64,000 bases of DNA from Allobosea sp. BK604 (GCF_004341515.1 NZ_SLZF01000013.1:1-64000); one strand, 5' to 3'. Counted from the stretch's first letter, positions 52,426 to 61,898 are shown. A program made the numbers and translations. The notes: a model not told the origin generated them from the sequence alone.

Positions 52426-53871
52426 ATGACCGAGATCTTCAAGAACCTGATTGGCGGCGAATGGGCCGGCGGCGCGAATGCTTCGCGCAACATCAACCCC
52501 TCCAACACCAACGATGTCGTCGGCGAGTACACGCAGGGTTCGGTCGAGGACCTCAACAACGCCGTCGCCGCCGCCAAGGCCGCTTTCCCGGCCTGGAGCC
52601 GCTCCACCCCGCAGGAGCGCTACGAGATCCTGAAAAAGGCCTCCGACGAGATCCTCGCCCGCAAGGACGAGCTCGGCCGCCTGCTCTCGCGCGAGGAAGG
52701 CAAGACCCTTCCCGAGGGCATCGGTGAGGCCACCCGCGCCGGCCAGATCTTCGCCTTCTTCGCCGGCGAATGCCTGCGCCTGGCCGGTGAGGCGATTCCG
52801 TCGGTTCGTCCGGGCGTCGGCGTCGAGATCACCCGCGAGCCGGTCGGCATCGTCGGCATGATCACGCCCTGGAACTTCCCGATCGCGATCCCGGCCTGGA
52901 AGATCGCTCCAGCGCTCGCCTACGGCAATTGCGTCGTCATCAAGCCGGCCGATCTCGTGCCGGGCTCGGCCTGGGCCCTGGTCGACATCATCCAGCGCGC
53001 CGGCCTGCCCAAGGGCGCGCTCAACCTCGTCATGGGTCGCGGCTCGGTCGTCGGCCAGGCGCTGCTCGAGCACAAGGATGTGCACGCGATCAGTTTCACC
53101 GGCTCGGTCAATACCGGCCGCAAGGTCGCGGCGGCCTGCATCGCCGGCAACCCGATGAAGAAGGTCCAGCTCGAGATGGGCGGCAAGAACCCGCTCGTGG
53201 TTCTCGACGATGCCGATCTCAAGCTCGCGGTCGAGACCGCCGTCAACGGCGCCTTCTTCTCCACCGGCCAGCGCTGCACGGCCTCCTCGCGCATCATCGT
53301 CACCCAGGGCATCCATGACCGCTTCGTCGAGGCGGCGGTGGAGCGCCTCAAGGGCCTCGTCGTCGACGACGCGCTGAAGGCCGGCACGCATATCGGCCCG
53401 GTCGTCGACCAGAGCCAGCTCGATCAGGACCTGAAATACATCGCCATCGCCAAGGACGAGGGCGCCAACCTCGCCTGGGGCGGCGAACTGCTCAATCGCG
53501 AGACCCCCGGCTTCTACCTGCAGCCGGCGCTCTTCACCGAGACGACCAATTCCATGCGCATCTCGCGCGAGGAGGTCTTCGGCCCGGTCGCCAATATCGT
53601 TCGCGTCAAGGATTACGAGGAGGCGCTCGCGGCCGCCAACGACACCGAGTTCGGCCTGTCCTCGGGCATCTGCACGACCTCGCTGAAATACGCCTCGCAT
53701 TTCAAGCGTAACAGCGAGGCCGGCATGGTGATGGTCAACCTGCCGACCGCGGGCGTCGACTATCACGTGCCGTTCGGCGGCCGTAAGGGCTCGAGCTACG
53801 GCCCGCGCGAGCAGGGCGCCTATGCCAAGGAATTCTACACCACCGTGAAGACGGCCTACACGCTGGCCTGA
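52426..53871 (+). CDS. Aldehyde dehydrogenase, alpha-ketoglutarate-semialdehyde type
   Basis: A 481-residue NAD(P)+ enzyme. N150 (TPWNF), K173, E250 (LEMGGKNP) and catalytic C284 (GQRCTASS) are all present. The C-terminal VNLPTAGVDYHVPFGGRKGSS block is typical of alpha-ketoglutaric semialdehyde dehydrogenase, used in arabinose, glucarate and hydroxyproline breakdown. No such pathway gene adjoins it here, so the exact aldehyde is inferred. A strong terminator follows. Confidence 0.88.
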   Translation: MTEIFKNLIGGEWAGGANASRNINPSNTNDVVGEYTQGSVEDLNNAVAAAKAAFPAWSRSTPQERYEILKKASDEILARKDELGRLLSREEGKTLPEGIGEATRAGQIFAFFAGECLRLAGEAIPSVRPGVGVEITREPVGIVGMITPWNFPIAIPAWKIAPALAYGNCVVIKPADLVPGSAWALVDIIQRAGLPKGALNLVMGRGSVVGQALLEHKDVHAISFTGSVNTGRKVAAACIAGNPMKKVQLEMGGKNPLVVLDDADLKLAVETAVNGAFFSTGQRCTASSRIIVTQGIHDRFVEAAVERLKGLVVDDALKAGTHIGPVVDQSQLDQDLKYIAIAKDEGANLAWGGELLNRETPGFYLQPALFTETTNSMRISREEVFGPVANIVRVKDYEEALAAANDTEFGLSSGICTTSLKYASHFKRNSEAGMVMVNLPTAGVDYHVPFGGRKGSSYGPREQGAYAKEFYTTVKTAYTLA

Positions 53872-53894
53872 TTTTCCTGGGTCCGGAATTCGAA

Positions 53895-53922
53895 GGGCCG
53901 CGCCGCAAGGCGCGGCCCTTTT
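53895..53922 (+). terminator. Rho-independent terminator of the aldehyde dehydrogenase gene
   Basis: GGGCCGCGCC-GCAA-GGCGCGGCCC is a perfect 10-bp stem with a GCAA loop and a TTTT tail, 23 bases after the stop codon. It lies between convergent genes and may also block the opposite transcript. Confidence 0.92.
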
Positions 53923-53925
53923 GCG

Positions 53926-54939
53926 TCAGAAGCCTTCCAGCACGACCTTGCCCTTGGCGCGGTTGCTCTCGAGCAGCGCATGCGCGCGCTTGAGATTGGC
54001 GGCGTTGATCGTGCCGAAATTCTCGCTCAGCGTCGTGCGCAGCTTGCCGGCATCGACCAGTTGCGAGACCTCGTTCAGCAGATCGCCCTGCGCCTGCACG
54101 TCCGCGGTCTGGAAGAGTGTGCGGGTGAACATCAGTTCCCAGTGCAGCGAGATGCTCTTGCGCTTCAATGGCACGGCATCGAGCAGTTTTGGATCGTCGA
54201 TCAGTCCGAACCGGCCCTGCGGCGCGATCAGCTCGACGATCGCCGGCATATGCGCGTCCGTATGCGTGGTCGAGAACACGAAGGCCGGCGCGCCGATCCC
54301 CAGCGCCGCGACCTGCTCGGCCAACGGCTTGCTGTGGTCGACGACGTGATGGGCGCCGAGCTCCTTGATCCAGGCGAAGGTCTCGGGCCGCGATGCGGTC
54401 GCGATCATTGTGAGATCGGTGAGCTGGCGCGCGAGCTGGATCGTGATCGAGCCGACGCCGCCGGCCCCACCGATGACCAGGATCGCGTTGGCCGCGCCCG
54501 CCACCGGCTCGGTGACCTTGAGCCGGTGGAACAGCATCTCCCAGGCCGTGACCGCGGTGAGCGGCAGGGCCGCCGCCTCTGCGAAACCCAGGCTCATCGG
54601 CCTGTGCCCGACGATCCGGGAATCGACGAGCTGCAGCTCGGCATTGCTGCCGGAACGGTCGAGCGCGCCGGCATAGAAGACCTCGTCGCCCGGCTTGAAC
54701 CCCTTCACCTCCGGCCCCACTGCCTTGATGATGCCGGCGGCGTCCCATCCGAGAATGCGTGCGCTCTCCGCCTCGGGCTGGGCGTTGCGGCGCACCTTCG
54801 TATCGACGGGATTGACCGAGATCGCCTTGACCTCGACCAGGAGGTCGCGCCCGGCCGCGACCGGCTCCGGCAGATCGAGATCGATCAAGGCATCATCTGC
54901 GGTGATGGGCTGCGGATGGCGATAGCCGACGGCGCGCAT
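53926..54939 (-). CDS. Zinc-type alcohol dehydrogenase-like quinone oxidoreductase
   Basis: A 337-residue MDR-superfamily NADPH oxidoreductase of the ZADH/quinone reductase kind. It has VEVKAISVNPVDTKVR, and the nucleotide motif VIGGAGGVGSITIQLA. The structural-zinc cysteines are missing, so it is zinc-independent. It reduces quinones or enals. AGGAG is 7 bases before the ATG at 54939; the ATG at 54945 is too close. It is divergent from an HxlR regulator, a common redox-stress pairing. Confidence 0.87.
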   Translation of the reverse strand: MRAVGYRHPQPITADDALIDLDLPEPVAAGRDLLVEVKAISVNPVDTKVRRNAQPEAESARILGWDAAGIIKAVGPEVKGFKPGDEVFYAGALDRSGSNAELQLVDSRIVGHRPMSLGFAEAAALPLTAVTAWEMLFHRLKVTEPVAGAANAILVIGGAGGVGSITIQLARQLTDLTMIATASRPETFAWIKELGAHHVVDHSKPLAEQVAALGIGAPAFVFSTTHTDAHMPAIVELIAPQGRFGLIDDPKLLDAVPLKRKSISLHWELMFTRTLFQTADVQAQGDLLNEVSQLVDAGKLRTTLSENFGTINAANLKRAHALLESNRAKGKVVLEGF

Positions 54940-54984
54940 GGGCATTCTCCTGCATTGCTGTACAGCCGAGATGCGCGTTAGCCT

Positions 54985-55009
54985 GAATTGGCGCAAGTAC
55001 GCACAATTC
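54985..55009. promoter_or_regulatory. Candidate HxlR operator
   Basis: The perfect inverted repeat GAATTG-N13-CAATTC lies in the 99-base divergent region between the oxidoreductase and HxlR genes. It is 30 bases before the regulator start and 45 from the oxidoreductase start. Position suggests control of both. Confidence 0.5.
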
Positions 55010-55038
55010 CAGCCCCTAGTATCGAAAAGGGTACCGTC

Positions 55039-55392
55039 ATGGCCCCTCGCCATAGCCGCATCGATTGCTCGCCGGGATGCCCGGTCGAGGCCGCGCTCGG
55101 TCTGATCGGCGGCAAGTGGAAAGGAATTCTGCTCTACCACCTGTTCGAGGGCACGTTGCGGTTCAACGCCATCCGCAAGCGCCTGCCCGGCCTGACGCAG
55201 CGCATGCTCACCGCACAATTGCGCGAGCTGGAGGCCGACGGCCTGATCGTCCGCACCGTCTTCGCCGAAGTGCCGCCGCGTGTCGAATACAGCCTCTCAC
55301 CGAAGGGCCGCACGCTCGAGCCGGTGATCATGGCATTGAAGGCATGGGGCGACGAGCATGTGCTGAAGGAGGCGCAGCCGCAGGCCGCATGA
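55039..55392 (+). CDS. HxlR family transcriptional regulator
   Basis: A 117-residue winged-helix protein. The HxlR signature is CPVEAALGLIGGKWKGILLYHLFEG, then RFNAIRKRLPGLTQRMLTAQLRELE. N-terminal C10 and C14 are placed like the redox-sensing cysteines of QorR and YodB, which control quinone reductases. It diverges from a quinone-oxidoreductase-like gene, which fits a thiol-sensing role. Confidence 0.9.
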   Translation: MAPRHSRIDCSPGCPVEAALGLIGGKWKGILLYHLFEGTLRFNAIRKRLPGLTQRMLTAQLRELEADGLIVRTVFAEVPPRVEYSLSPKGRTLEPVIMALKAWGDEHVLKEAQPQAA

Positions 55393-55448
55393 GGTAAGCT
55401 GGTATGTGATTTGCTGACCTCGACGAGAAGTCTCGACAGGACCGGATC

Positions 55449-56456
55449 ATGCCCGCATCGCCATCGTTCAATCGCCGCACTGTCCTCGCGCTGGGCGCAG
55501 TCGCCGTGCTTCCGCGCATCGCCTTCGCTGCGCCGGGCGGGCAAATTGCCGCGCTCTTCGCCGGCAAGGTCGATGATGGCGGCTTCATGCAGGCGGGCTA
55601 TGACGGGCTGAAACTCGCCGAAGCGCGGCTCGGCGCCACGGTTGCATTCACCCAGGGCATCGCACCAAAGCAGGAGGAGCTGAGCGAGGCCTTGCGCGCG
55701 CTCGCCAAGGCAGGCCCCGACCTTGTCATCGCCCATGGCGGCCAGAACAATGCCGCCGGCAAGGCTGTCGCCGCCGAGTTTCCGGAGATCCGTTTCGCGG
55801 TCACGCAGGGCAATGTCACCGGCCCGAACCTCGCGAGCTACGAGGTGCTGCAGGAGCAATCGGCTTTCCTTGCTGGCATGCTCGCCGGGCTCACCACCAA
55901 GACCGGTGTCGTCGGCCACATGTCAGGCATTCGCGTTACGCCGGGTCTCAAGGGCCGCGCGGCCTATGTCCATGGCGTCAGGCACGCCAATCCCAATGTG
56001 AAGGTGCTGACCAACTTCTCCGGCAATCAGGATGACAACCCGCTCTCGAAGAAGATCGCCGCGGCGATGATCGCGGCCAAGGCCGACATCATCTTCACTA
56101 TGCTCAATGCGGGCCGCATGGGCGCGGTCGAAGCCTGCCGCGAGGGCGGAGCGAAGCAGATCGGCAATGTCCGCGACTGGACGACGGTGGTGCCCGAGGT
56201 CTTCATCGCCTCGGCCTTCGCCGATTCCGGCCAGGCCCTGTTCAACGCCGCGCGGGATTTCGTCGAGGAGCGCTTCGCCGCAGGCCAGATCAGGCAGATC
56301 GGCCTGGAGACGCCGGAGGCTGTACGCCTGATCATGGCCGGCACTGTCCCGGCCGATGTCAAAGGCCGGATAGAAGTGACGGCGGCCGAGATCGCGGCCG
56401 GCAGCTTCGCGGTTCCGGCCGAATGGGAAGGGACGGAATTCGCGATCCCGACCTAG
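55449..56456 (+). CDS. BMP/Med family substrate-binding protein, orphan
   Basis: A 335-residue periplasmic protein. The N-terminus NRRTVLALGAVAVLPRIAFAA has twin arginines and looks like a Tat signal. The BMP fold follows (FAGKVDDGGFMQAGYDGL, AHGGQNNAAGKAVAAEFPEIRF). Relatives bind nucleosides or bases for ABC importers. No permease or ATPase adjoins it. Its TAG stop begins a pair of palindromes. Confidence 0.85.
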   Translation: MPASPSFNRRTVLALGAVAVLPRIAFAAPGGQIAALFAGKVDDGGFMQAGYDGLKLAEARLGATVAFTQGIAPKQEELSEALRALAKAGPDLVIAHGGQNNAAGKAVAAEFPEIRFAVTQGNVTGPNLASYEVLQEQSAFLAGMLAGLTTKTGVVGHMSGIRVTPGLKGRAAYVHGVRHANPNVKVLTNFSGNQDDNPLSKKIAAAMIAAKADIIFTMLNAGRMGAVEACREGGAKQIGNVRDWTTVVPEVFIASAFADSGQALFNAARDFVEERFAAGQIRQIGLETPEAVRLIMAGTVPADVKGRIEVTAAEIAAGSFAVPAEWEGTEFAIPT

Positions 56457-56556
56457 CGCATCGGCCCGCAAGTGGATCGCGGTTTTCGGGAAAAGCCGAT
56501 GCGCAACAAGGAGCTAGATCATCGGGCCGGATACGATATCTGGTCCGATGATCTAG
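56456..56556. repeat. Double palindrome between convergent genes (family C)
   Basis: GCGCATCGGC (56456-56465) pairs perfectly with GCCGATGCGC (56495-56504). CTAGATCATCGG (56514-56525) pairs perfectly with CCGATGATCTAG (56545-56556). The left end touches the BMP-protein TAG and the right CTAG contains the pobA stop. It may act as a two-way terminator and is probably a dispersed element. Confidence 0.82.
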
Positions 56557-57722
56557 TACGGCAACCCGACATAATTCTCCGCCAGCGCCGCCATGGCGTG
56601 GTCGGAACCGGCGAGATAATCGAGTTCGGCCCGCTGGATGCGCCGCCCGAAGGCGCTGTCCTGCGGGAAATGATGCATCAGTGAGGTCAGCCACCAGGAG
56701 AAGCGCTCGGCCTTCCAGACCCGCGCGAGCGCCTTCGCGGAATAGGCATCGATCCCCGCTGAAGAGCGCTCGCCGAAATAGTCGATCAGCGCCTGCGACA
56801 GGTAATGCACGTCGCTGGCGGCGAGGTTGAGACCCTTGGCCCCCGTCGGCGGCACGATATGGGCGGCATCGCCGGCCAGGAACAGCCGGCCGAAGCGCAT
56901 CGGCTCGGCCACGAAGGAGCGTAGCGGCGCGATCGACTTCTCGATCGAGGGGCCGGTGACCAGCGCTTCCGCCGTCGCCGGGTCGAGCCTGAGGCGCAAC
57001 TCGTCCCAGAAGCGCTCGTCCGGCCAGTTCGCGATATCCTCATCGGCCGCGCATTGGACATAGTACCGGCTGCGGCTTTGCGAACGCATCGAGCACAGCG
57101 CGAAGCCGCGCTCCTCGCCGGCATAGATCAGCTCATGCGAGACCGGCGGGACATCCGCCAGGATGCCGAGCCAGCCGAATGGATAGCCGCGCTCAAAGAT
57201 CTGCATCGCGGATCCCGGCACGCTGGCGCGGGAGATGCCGTGATAGCCGTCGCAGCCAGCGATGAACTCGCAATCGAGCCGCTGCGCGACGCCGTCCTTG
57301 GTGAAGGTGACGGAGGGCTTGCTGCCATCGAAATCATGCAGCGCGACGTCCTTGGCCTCGAAGACAGTGGCTGCACCTTCCGAGGCACGCAGGTCCATCA
57401 GGTCCCGCGTCATCTCGGTCTGGCCGTAGATGGTGACACGCCGTCCGGTCAGCCGCTGCAGGTCGATCCGGTGCCGCCGGCCGCCGAAGAGCAGCTCGAA
57501 GCCGTCATGCGGCAGCCCCTCGGCATGCAGCCGGGCGCCGGCGCCGACCGCGTCCAGCAGCCGGACGGTCCCGTCCTCCAATACGCCGGCGCGGATGCGC
57601 GAGAGCACATAATCCCTGCTCTGGCGCTCCAGGATGACGGCATCGATGCCGGCCCCGTGCAGCAATTGTCCGAGCAGCAGCCCGGCCGGCCCTGAGCCGA
57701 TAATGGCGACCTGCGTGCGCAC
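56553..57722 (-). CDS. pobA: 4-hydroxybenzoate 3-monooxygenase
   Basis: A 389-residue FAD monooxygenase making protocatechuate from 4-hydroxybenzoate. It has GSGPAGLLLGQLLHGAGID, VILERQSRDYVLSRIRAG, the DG motif AGCDGYHGISR, and GDAAHIVPPTGAKGLNLA. All match the PobA family. The GTG at 57722 is used because it follows GGGGGATC and gives the family N-terminus. No protocatechuate ring-cleavage genes are in the window. Confidence 0.93.
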   Translation of the reverse strand: MRTQVAIIGSGPAGLLLGQLLHGAGIDAVILERQSRDYVLSRIRAGVLEDGTVRLLDAVGAGARLHAEGLPHDGFELLFGGRRHRIDLQRLTGRRVTIYGQTEMTRDLMDLRASEGAATVFEAKDVALHDFDGSKPSVTFTKDGVAQRLDCEFIAGCDGYHGISRASVPGSAMQIFERGYPFGWLGILADVPPVSHELIYAGEERGFALCSMRSQSRSRYYVQCAADEDIANWPDERFWDELRLRLDPATAEALVTGPSIEKSIAPLRSFVAEPMRFGRLFLAGDAAHIVPPTGAKGLNLAASDVHYLSQALIDYFGERSSAGIDAYSAKALARVWKAERFSWWLTSLMHHFPQDSAFGRRIQRAELDYLAGSDHAMAALAENYVGLPY

Positions 57723-57770
57723 CGATCCCCCGGCAAGCTCGTTCTTCTTGCCGGCAAGTTGCCACAGCAA

Positions 57771-58484
57771 CTAGTTCCGGGAAAGGGTCGTCTCCAGCTC
57801 GATGATGCTGTCGAGGCAGAAATCGCTGACCGGCTCCAGCGTCTCGCGCGTGCCCGCCCCGGTCAGCACGCCGATGCGCAGCCCGGCGCCGGCGGCGCGG
57901 CCCATCTCCATGTCGTGGCGGCTGTCGCCGATCATGGCGATCTCTGCCGGTTCCAGCCCGGTCGCGGCGCAGAAGGCCAGCGCCATTCCGGCGGCAGGCT
58001 TGGCGCCATGGCCGGAATCGTACCCGGTCATGAAGGCGAGCGTGTCGGCGATGCCGAAATGCGCGGCGGTCGCCGTCACCGACGCGATGCTGTCGCTCGA
58101 GGCGATGCCGAGCGTGAAGCCGGCGCCCCGCAGCCGCGTGAAGAGATCGTCGAGAGGGCAGACCGGCACCATGCGCGCGATCGACCCCTGAAACAGGGCA
58201 TCCAGCGCGAATATGAGGTCCGCGAGCACGAACGGGCTGCCGGCGTCGCACCAGGCTTCGGCGAGCTCCTGTGTGTTGCCGACGGCGAGCAGGCAGTCGC
58301 CCAGCGCAAACCCCGTCACGGGGTCGCCACCGGCAACGCGCAGCAACTCGGCGGCGAGGGCTGCGTCGCCCTTGGCCGCCAGCAGCCCCGCCTCGCGATT
58401 GATCGGCGGCCAGCTCGCCGCATAGTCGAGCAGGGTGCCGTCCTTGTCGAACAGCAGCCCGCGTATGGCGGGATATCGGCTCAT
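57771..58484 (-). CDS. HAD family phosphatase (phosphoglycolate-phosphatase-like)
   Basis: A 237-residue HAD hydrolase. Motif I is FDKDGTLLD, motif II is ASSDS, motif III is the Lys in GAKPAAGM, and motif IV is GDSRHDMEMG. An all-helical cap lies at about residues 20-85. The substrate is an unknown phosphate ester. It overlaps the transglutaminase gene by four bases, so it probably belongs to the transglutaminase/ATP-grasp operon. Confidence 0.87.
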   Translation of the reverse strand: MSRYPAIRGLLFDKDGTLLDYAASWPPINREAGLLAAKGDAALAAELLRVAGGDPVTGFALGDCLLAVGNTQELAEAWCDAGSPFVLADLIFALDALFQGSIARMVPVCPLDDLFTRLRGAGFTLGIASSDSIASVTATAAHFGIADTLAFMTGYDSGHGAKPAAGMALAFCAATGLEPAEIAMIGDSRHDMEMGRAAGAGLRIGVLTGAGTRETLEPVSDFCLDSIIELETTLSRN

Positions 58485-59359
58485 GTGACCGGAATGACGT
58501 CGACTGCGACGCCGACCCGCTGCGAGCCGGGTCCGATCACCACGCCGTCGAGCGGGGCGACGTCGGCATAATCGCGCCCGATCGCGGTGACGATATGGTC
58601 GTCGGCGACGACGAGATCATTGGTCGGGTCGAGGCCGATCCAGCCGGTCTCCGGCCCGCACCAGAGCGAGACCCAGGCATGGCTGGCATCGGAGCCTTCG
58701 AGGCGCTGCTGGCCTGGCGGCGGAATGGTGCGGATATAGCCGCTGACATAGGCGGCGGGCAGGCCCAGCCCCCGCAGCCCGGCGATCATGATATGCGCGA
58801 AATCCTGGCAGACGCCGTGGCGCTCGCTGAAGGCCTCGGCCAGCGGCGTCGAGACTTCGGTCGCCTCGGGATCATAGGTGAATTCCTTGCGGATGCGGGC
58901 CATCAGCTCGCTCGCCGCTTCGAGCACCGGCCGGCGCGGTGTGAAGCTCTTGCGAGCATAGTCGACCACTTCCGCCACCGGCGGCACCAGCCGGCTCGGA
59001 TAGAGATGATGGGCAGGAGAATCCGGGGCGAGGCTGGAGGATGACAGCGCCAATGCGCCGACCTCTTCCCAGGCCCGGGTCAGGCCGGGGAAGGGCGCGG
59101 CCGGCCGGTTGATCTCGACCCGCGCCCGCATGTCGAGCCTGAGTTCCTTGTGCGGCTTGGCGATCGTCGCCGTCGTCACATGATTGCCGAAGAAGCAGAC
59201 CGCGTCGATGCGCTCGGCCGGGCGCGGCGTGATCACGAGGTCGCGCTTATGCACGATCTGGCCGATGCCGTCGCGCGGCAGCAGCCGCAGGATGCAGCGC
59301 GCGAACGGCACGGGCCGGCCATAGGCGTAGGTCGTGACGTGGCGGACGTTGTAGATCAC
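58481..59359 (-). CDS. Transglutaminase family protein with N-terminal beta domain
   Basis: A 292-residue protein. The bacterial transglutaminase N-terminal domain occupies about residues 1-85. The papain-like core follows with C184 (HGVCQDFAHI), H228 (ASHAWVSLW) and D244 (IGLDPTND), a complete triad. Members of this operon type are predicted to act as peptidases or amide-forming enzymes beside ATP-grasp ligases. It overlaps both neighbours by four bases. Confidence 0.88.
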   Translation of the reverse strand: MIYNVRHVTTYAYGRPVPFARCILRLLPRDGIGQIVHKRDLVITPRPAERIDAVCFFGNHVTTATIAKPHKELRLDMRARVEINRPAAPFPGLTRAWEEVGALALSSSSLAPDSPAHHLYPSRLVPPVAEVVDYARKSFTPRRPVLEAASELMARIRKEFTYDPEATEVSTPLAEAFSERHGVCQDFAHIMIAGLRGLGLPAAYVSGYIRTIPPPGQQRLEGSDASHAWVSLWCGPETGWIGLDPTNDLVVADDHIVTAIGRDYADVAPLDGVVIGPGSQRVGVAVDVIPVT

Positions 59360-61878
59360 GCGATGCCCGTCAGCCGCGAGCCTTCAGGCTCGTCATTCTG
59401 CAGGAAGTAGCGGTCGGCGACGGCGCTGGAGACGCCCATCAACAGCTGCTCGAAGAGCAGGATGCTGGTCTTGTCGAGCCGTCCCGCTTCGGCGGTGCGG
59501 CATTCGGCGGCGAGCTTCAGCGCCAGCCGGCGGGGCGCTTCCAGCATGCCGTCTTCGTTCAGGGTCGGCAGCGCCGCGATCTCGGCATCGAGCCGCTCGA
59601 TCTGGAAGGCGACCGAACGCGGATTGTAGGGGTCGAGCATGACGAGATCGAGAACCGGCTGCAGCGCCGGCCCGAGCAGGTAGCGCGAGCGATAGGTGAT
59701 CTGCGAGTCGGTGAGATCGAGCAAGGCGTCGAGGCTGTCGCTGGGCGCGTCGGTCTCGGAAAAGTGCCGGGCGACGCGGCAGGTCGCGATGCCGCGCTCG
59801 ATCCGCCGGCCGATATCGAGGAAGCGCCAGCCGGCGCCGCGCACCATGTTCTCCTGGCTGAGGCCGGAGAAGGCCGCGAGCGTCTTCAAGGCTCTGTCTG
59901 CCACCTCGAAGGCCTCGCCTTCGCTGCGCATGTGCCGCGCATCCAGCGTCAATTGCCGTTGCAGGTCGCCGAAGAGCCGCCAGGCATCGACCGACAGGCG
60001 CTCGCGGATGACCGAGGCGGTGCGTCGCGCCTCGCGGATCGAGGCCAGCGCCGAACCGTACTGGTTGGCATCATGCAGGGCGGCGAGCGCCTGTCCGTTC
60101 GGCTTCTGGCCCTTGCCGCCGGGCGCGGCGCCCCAGGCGACCAGCAGATTGGCGAGGCGGCGCAGCGTATCGGCGCGTCCAGGCGAAGCGTCCTCGGCAT
60201 CGATCAGCCGGCCGAGCAGGGCCCGGACCAGCCGCAGCGTCGCCTCGGTGCGCTCGAGATAGCGCCCCATCCAGAACAGGTTGTCGGCAGCCCGGCTCGG
60301 CAGCACGCCGATGATGCGCTTGATCGCGACGCGGTCGGCGCTGGGCAGCAGCGTCACCTGTTCGACCGGTCCCTCGGACGTCACCCAGACATCGCTCGAG
60401 CGCACGCCGCTGCGCATCGTCACGGCGCGGGCGTCGGGCTGCTCGGAGATGCGGCAGAAACCGCCGGGCATCACGCGCCAGCCCTCCGGCGTGGCGGCGG
60501 CAAAGACGCGCAGGGTCACGGGGCGCGGGTGGAGACGCCCGTTCTGGAAGACCGGCATGGTCGAGAGCCGCACGACCTCCTGGCCGACATAGTCCTGTCC
60601 GCGCGCCGCGATGCGCGCGCGCAGCGCCTCGCGCTGGTCCGAGGGGAGTTCGCCGGCCAGGATAGAGCCCGAATCCAACCCTTCGCCGGAGGCCCGGAAG
60701 GCCGAGGCGATGGTCATCTCGTCCAGCCGGTCGAGCACGAGATCGCGCTCGCGCGGCTGGCCGCACCACCAGGTCGCGACATTCGGCAGGATCAGCTCTT
60801 CGCCGAGCAGTTGCCGCGCCAGCACCGGCAGGAAGCTCATCAGGGCACGGGCCTCGACTGCGCCGGAACCGAGCCCGTTGGCGATATGGACATTGCCGCG
60901 CCTGACCGCATGGACGAGGCCGGCCACGCCCAGCGCGGACGCAGCATTGAGCTCGAGCGGATCGGCGAAATCGCCGTCGATGCGCCGCCAGATCACGTCG
61001 GCCCGCTTCAGTCCGGCGATGGTGCGCACATGCACGCGCCCGTCGCGCATCAGGAGGTCGCCGCCCTCGACCAGCAGGAAGCCGAGATAGCGGGCGAGAT
61101 AGGCCTGCTCGAAATAGCTCTCGTTCAGCGGGCCGGGCGTCAGCAGGCAGATGCGTGGCTCGATCCGCCGTGCGCTGGCGACGAGCCCGGCGCGAAAGCC
61201 CTGGAAGAAGCTGGCGAGCCGTTCGATATTCATCGTCCGGAACAGGTCCGGGAAGGCGCGGGTCAGCGCCAGCCGGTTCTCCAGCGCGTAGCCCGCGCCG
61301 GACGGCGCCTGCGTGCGGTCGCCGAGCACCCACCAGCGCCCGTCCGGGCCGCGGCCGAGATCGGCGGCGTAGAGCTGCAGGCTGCCGCCATTCGTGCTGC
61401 CGTGCAGCGGCCTCAAGTAATCCGGGCTGCCGGTGATGACGGCGGCCGGGAGCAGGCCCTTGGCGATGCTTTCGCCCGGCCCGTAGACATCGTCCAGCAC
61501 CGAGGCGAGGAGCTGCGCGCGCTGGGCCACGCCTGAAGCGATGGTCTGCCATTCGGCGCCGGTGAGGACGAGCGGCACATGGTTCAGCGGCCAGGAACGC
61601 TCGCCGGCAAGCGGGTCGTGCTCGTCGTGATCGCCATGGACCCGGTAGGATACGCCGGTATCGCGCACATGCCGGTCGGCGAGGCCGAAGCGATGGTGGA
61701 GCTCATCATGCGAGAGCGCGCTCCACTCGGCCAGGAACGGCTCCCAATGCGGCCGCACCTTGCCGTCCGCCGCCATGAACTCGTCGAACGCGCCCGGCAG
61801 CGGACGGTACTCCGCCAGCAGAGCGCTGCGCCGCTCCGTTTTCACGCGCGTCGAGGAGGTTCGGCCCTGGGCAGCCAT
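59356..61878 (-). CDS. Circularly permuted ATP-grasp ligase fused to alpha-E domain
   Basis: An 840-residue cytosolic fusion. The circularly permuted ATP-grasp domain (DUF404/DUF407) spans about residues 90-480, with RWWVLGDRTQAPSGAGYALENR, RIEPRICLLTPGP and ILPNVATWWCGQ. The helical alpha-E domain (DUF403) spans about 515-835, starting LPSRAADNLFWMGRYLERTEA. In many genomes these are two genes. ATP-grasp enzymes form amide bonds through acyl phosphates. The pair with transglutaminases is predicted to make or edit a peptide-like molecule that is not known. Confidence 0.9.
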   Translation of the reverse strand: MAAQGRTSSTRVKTERRSALLAEYRPLPGAFDEFMAADGKVRPHWEPFLAEWSALSHDELHHRFGLADRHVRDTGVSYRVHGDHDEHDPLAGERSWPLNHVPLVLTGAEWQTIASGVAQRAQLLASVLDDVYGPGESIAKGLLPAAVITGSPDYLRPLHGSTNGGSLQLYAADLGRGPDGRWWVLGDRTQAPSGAGYALENRLALTRAFPDLFRTMNIERLASFFQGFRAGLVASARRIEPRICLLTPGPLNESYFEQAYLARYLGFLLVEGGDLLMRDGRVHVRTIAGLKRADVIWRRIDGDFADPLELNAASALGVAGLVHAVRRGNVHIANGLGSGAVEARALMSFLPVLARQLLGEELILPNVATWWCGQPRERDLVLDRLDEMTIASAFRASGEGLDSGSILAGELPSDQREALRARIAARGQDYVGQEVVRLSTMPVFQNGRLHPRPVTLRVFAAATPEGWRVMPGGFCRISEQPDARAVTMRSGVRSSDVWVTSEGPVEQVTLLPSADRVAIKRIIGVLPSRAADNLFWMGRYLERTEATLRLVRALLGRLIDAEDASPGRADTLRRLANLLVAWGAAPGGKGQKPNGQALAALHDANQYGSALASIREARRTASVIRERLSVDAWRLFGDLQRQLTLDARHMRSEGEAFEVADRALKTLAAFSGLSQENMVRGAGWRFLDIGRRIERGIATCRVARHFSETDAPSDSLDALLDLTDSQITYRSRYLLGPALQPVLDLVMLDPYNPRSVAFQIERLDAEIAALPTLNEDGMLEAPRRLALKLAAECRTAEAGRLDKTSILLFEQLLMGVSSAVADRYFLQNDEPEGSRLTGIA

Positions 61879-61898
61879 GGCTCGCGGCTACACTCCTG

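Noticed and set aside
59764..61536. A 590-codon plus-strand open frame inside the ATP-grasp/alpha-E gene
   Set aside because: The opposite strand encodes an unambiguous two-domain family protein; this is a codon-bias shadow.
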